Shown one piece after another: positions 62,530-64,000 of a stretch of 64,000 bases of DNA. The stretch's first letter is position 1. Each line of letters opens with the position of its first letter. Source of the DNA: HB2-32-21 sp041603535 (GTDB lineage Bacteria > Pseudomonadota > Gammaproteobacteria > Pseudomonadales > Porticoccaceae). A model generated the notes under the pieces. That model saw nothing but the letters and a program-made list of their open reading frames with translations. It did not search any database and was not told the DNA's origin. Location of the stretch: NCBI GenBank assembly GCA_041603535.1, contig JBFIEE010000002.1, positions 47,830 to 111,829 on the forward strand, read 5' to 3'. A program made the position numbers and the translations under genes.

Positions 62530-63099
62530 ATGGAGGATCTGATTGACAATCACTTTCACCAGAGCATTGAAGCTAAAATTGAGCATGCTGATTCACTTAC
62601 CCTGCCGCTGGCCCACGCTGCTACGCTGCTCACCGACTGTCTGTTACGGGGTGGCAAGGTATTGATCTGCGCCGAAGGTATGTCAGCGCCGCTGGCCAGT
62701 ACGCTGGCGCACTGCATGCTCCACGGACAGCGACTGGAACGACCCGGTCTGCCTGCACTGGTCTTGAGCCAAAGCTTTCACAACCGCAATATCCCCGAAG
62801 GCCTGTTCAGCAACCAGATTAGCGCCCTGGGCGCCAGGCAGGACATACTGGTCGCCATCAGTCCCGGCCAGCCCACGCATTCACTTTTGTCCGCAATAGT
62901 CACCGCACAACAATGTGGACTCGATATAATCGTGCTAACAGCACCCGGCCACGAACCCATTGCTCATCAATTAAGGAAATCAGACGTGGAACTCTACGTT
63001 AATAATGACAACCCTTACCGCGTTCAGGAAATTCATCTGCTGACATTGTTTTGTCTTTGCGAACTCATCGAAAGCAATCTGTTTGGAGGAGCACTCTGA
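62530..63099 (+). CDS. diaA: SIS-domain protein, DiaA/GmhA-like
   Basis: About 189 residues with one SIS sugar-isomerase fold. The order yraN-diaA-dolP points to DiaA, which binds DnaA and times replication initiation, rather than to the heptose isomerase GmhA. The start MEDLIDNHFHQSIEAK matches DiaA. A GTG at 62494, overlapping the yraN stop (GTGA), would add 12 residues. The phosphosugar loop reads ICAEGMSAPLAST, unlike the usual CGNGxSA pattern of GmhA, so isomerase activity is unlikely. Two bases before dolP. Confidence 0.85.
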   Translation: MEDLIDNHFHQSIEAKIEHADSLTLPLAHAATLLTDCLLRGGKVLICAEGMSAPLASTLAHCMLHGQRLERPGLPALVLSQSFHNRNIPEGLFSNQISALGARQDILVAISPGQPTHSLLSAIVTAQQCGLDIIVLTAPGHEPIAHQLRKSDVELYVNNDNPYRVQEIHLLTLFCLCELIESNLFGGAL

Positions 63100-63101
63100 T
63101 G

Positions 63102-63677
63102 GCAAAAATCTGGCCTGGCCTGCTACTAACCGGCATCGTTACCGTGGTTGTCGGATGCGCCAACACGATCAACGCAGTGACCAGCGAACCCATAAGACCG
63201 AATCCCGGCAGAACATCTTTGGGTACTGATATCGACGACTGGCAGATGAACACCCTCATCTCAGTCAACATTAAAAAGGCCCATCCGCAACTGGATGCCG
63301 CCCATGTCAATGTACATACCCACAACAAAGTAGTCCTGCTGACTGGCGAAGTGCCGTCGACTGAAATGCGTTCGCTGGCTGGCGAAACAGCGCGGGACTT
63401 CCGCGGTGTCAGGCAGGTCTACAACGAATTGCAAATCCAGGGTGCGACCACCTTGCTGGCCCGCACCAACGATAACTGGCTGACCACCAAAGTAAAAAGC
63501 AAACTACTGGCAAACCGCGATATTGAAAGCACCCGGGTCATGGTTGTCACGGAAAATGGTGTGGTCTACCTGATGGGTCTGGTAACGCGCGGCGAAGCAG
63601 ATCTGATCACCGGCGTGGCCAGTAACACCCGAGGGGCACGTAAGGTGGTCCGCGTTTTTGAATACCTGGACGAGTAG
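63102..63677 (+). CDS. dolP: BON-domain lipoprotein DolP
   Basis: Outer-membrane lipoprotein of about 191 residues, needed for envelope integrity. The lipobox region VTVVVGCAN sets lipidation at Cys-20. Two BON domains follow: about 45-115 (DDWQMNTLISVNIKKA, VLLTGEVPS) and 120-190 (DNWLTTKVKSKLLANRDI, VVYLMGLVTRGEAD). Strong GGAGGAG ribosome site. Last gene of lpoA-yraN-diaA-dolP. Confidence 0.95.
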   Translation, partial: AKIWPGLLLTGIVTVVVGCANTINAVTSEPIRPNPGRTSLGTDIDDWQMNTLISVNIKKAHPQLDAAHVNVHTHNKVVLLTGEVPSTEMRSLAGETARDFRGVRQVYNELQIQGATTLLARTNDNWLTTKVKSKLLANRDIESTRVMVVTENGVVYLMGLVTRGEADLITGVASNTRGARKVVRVFEYLDE

Positions 63678-63827
63678 ACCCCCGGGTGAGGGCAATTGCT
63701 AAATCCGTGCTGGTGGTAAATCGTTTCATCGACGGGACAAATCGTTCCATTCAAACCGCTTCACCAGCAAGTATGGCTTGCCAGCACGCCGCGCCGCTAC
63801 CGCGTTTCCGCCCTACCGAGATACCCC

Positions 63828-64000
63828 ATGGCTAAACCACTGTGGCAGCCCAGCGCGGAACATATCAACCAGACCAATATGATCGACTACATTCGCTTTA
63901 TCGAAGGCGAATACGGTGTTGCCTTTGAAAATTACCAGCAATTGCACCATTGGTCCGTCGAGCATGGCGAGGACTTCTGGGCAAGTATCTGGCGCTACAC
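63828..64000 (+). CDS. aacS: Acetoacetyl-CoA synthetase (partial, cut by window end)
   Basis: N-terminal 57 residues only: MAKPLWQPSAEHINQTNMI ... NYQQLHHWSVEHGEDFWASI. This matches the start of acetoacetate-CoA ligases, where the Trp-rich W-SV-xxEDFWxSI region of the ANL superfamily N-terminal domain occurs. The rest is outside the window, so acetyl-CoA synthetase-like relatives cannot be excluded. Separate from dolP by 150 bases without a visible terminator. Confidence 0.75.
   Translation, partial: MAKPLWQPSAEHINQTNMIDYIRFIEGEYGVAFENYQQLHHWSVEHGEDFWASIWRY

Noticed and set aside
1..64000. CRISPR arrays, insertion sequences, prophage
   Set aside because: The repeats found are 12-18 bp tandem units without spacers. 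No transposase or phage gene is visible.

Overview
The window looks like a chromosomal segment of a free-living, probably aquatic gammaproteobacterium. The grounds are gene content and order: an OmpA-type porin, class I fumarase, groESL, ampG/ampD/ampE, nadC-pilA//pilBCD-coaE-yacG, secA-argJ, a complete dcw cell-wall and division cluster, rnpB, rsmI//lpoA-yraN-diaA-dolP. This order resembles Pseudomonas and Cellvibrio-like relatives. I cannot name the genus from sequence alone. I recognise no tRNA, CRISPR array, insertion sequence or prophage.

Layout. (1) 1-7.5 kb, minus strand: OmpA-like protein, fumarase, a membrane coiled-coil protein, a PuuD-like membrane protein, groEL, groES and fxsA. 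(2) 7.6-14.9 kb: muropeptide recycling (ampG, ampD, ampE), a PduO-type cobalamin adenosyltransferase, a large DUF1631 protein and nadC. (3) 15.1-23.1 kb, minus strand: a visibly A+T-richer accessory block between nadC and pilA. It holds a flippase-like protein, a glycosyltransferase/pyruvyltransferase fusion, a B12-binding-type radical SAM enzyme resembling HpnJ, a large polytopic membrane protein and a polyprenyl-phosphate-sugar-synthase-like GT2. (4) 23.2-29.3 kb: type IV pilus genes pilA (minus) and pilB-pilC-pilD (plus), then coaE and yacG. (5) 29.3-53.05 kb, minus strand: the mraZ-rsmH-ftsL-ftsI-murE-murF-mraY-murD-ftsW-murG-murC-ddlB-ftsQ-ftsA-ftsZ run closed by a strong terminator, then lpxC, an M23 peptidase, secA, argJ and mutT. 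(6) 53.4-59.3 kb: rnpB, then a second accessory block with a phosphotriesterase-family hydrolase, acyl-CoA thioesterase II, haloalkane dehalogenase and a secreted calcium-repeat protein. (7) 59.4-64 kb: rsmI divergent from lpoA-yraN-diaA-dolP, then the start of an acetoacetyl-CoA synthetase.

How the genes work together. The dcw run makes lipid II and the divisome in tightly overlapping genes behind a sigma70 promoter with three MraZ boxes. LpoA, AmpG, AmpD and AmpE serve growth and recycling of the same wall. PilB, PilC and PilD assemble PilA. The pilA promoter has a sigma54-type element and an upstream palindrome where a PilR-type activator would bind.

The most interesting part is the pilA-to-nadC block. 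Its gene set (GT2, HpnJ-like radical SAM, flippase-like protein, pyruvyltransferase domain) suggests a lipid-linked or surface glycan with a radical-remodelled, possibly pyruvylated sugar. It lies directly downstream of pilA, with only a short stem-loop between them. A second recurrent signal is decaying short tandem repeats: periods of 12, 16, 13, 12 and 15 bp at five places between 23.9 and 45.4 kb, and an 18-bp pair inside the DUF1631 gene. A third is an in-frame TGA exactly where a thrombospondin-type-3 repeat should carry cysteine, near the end of the secreted protein.
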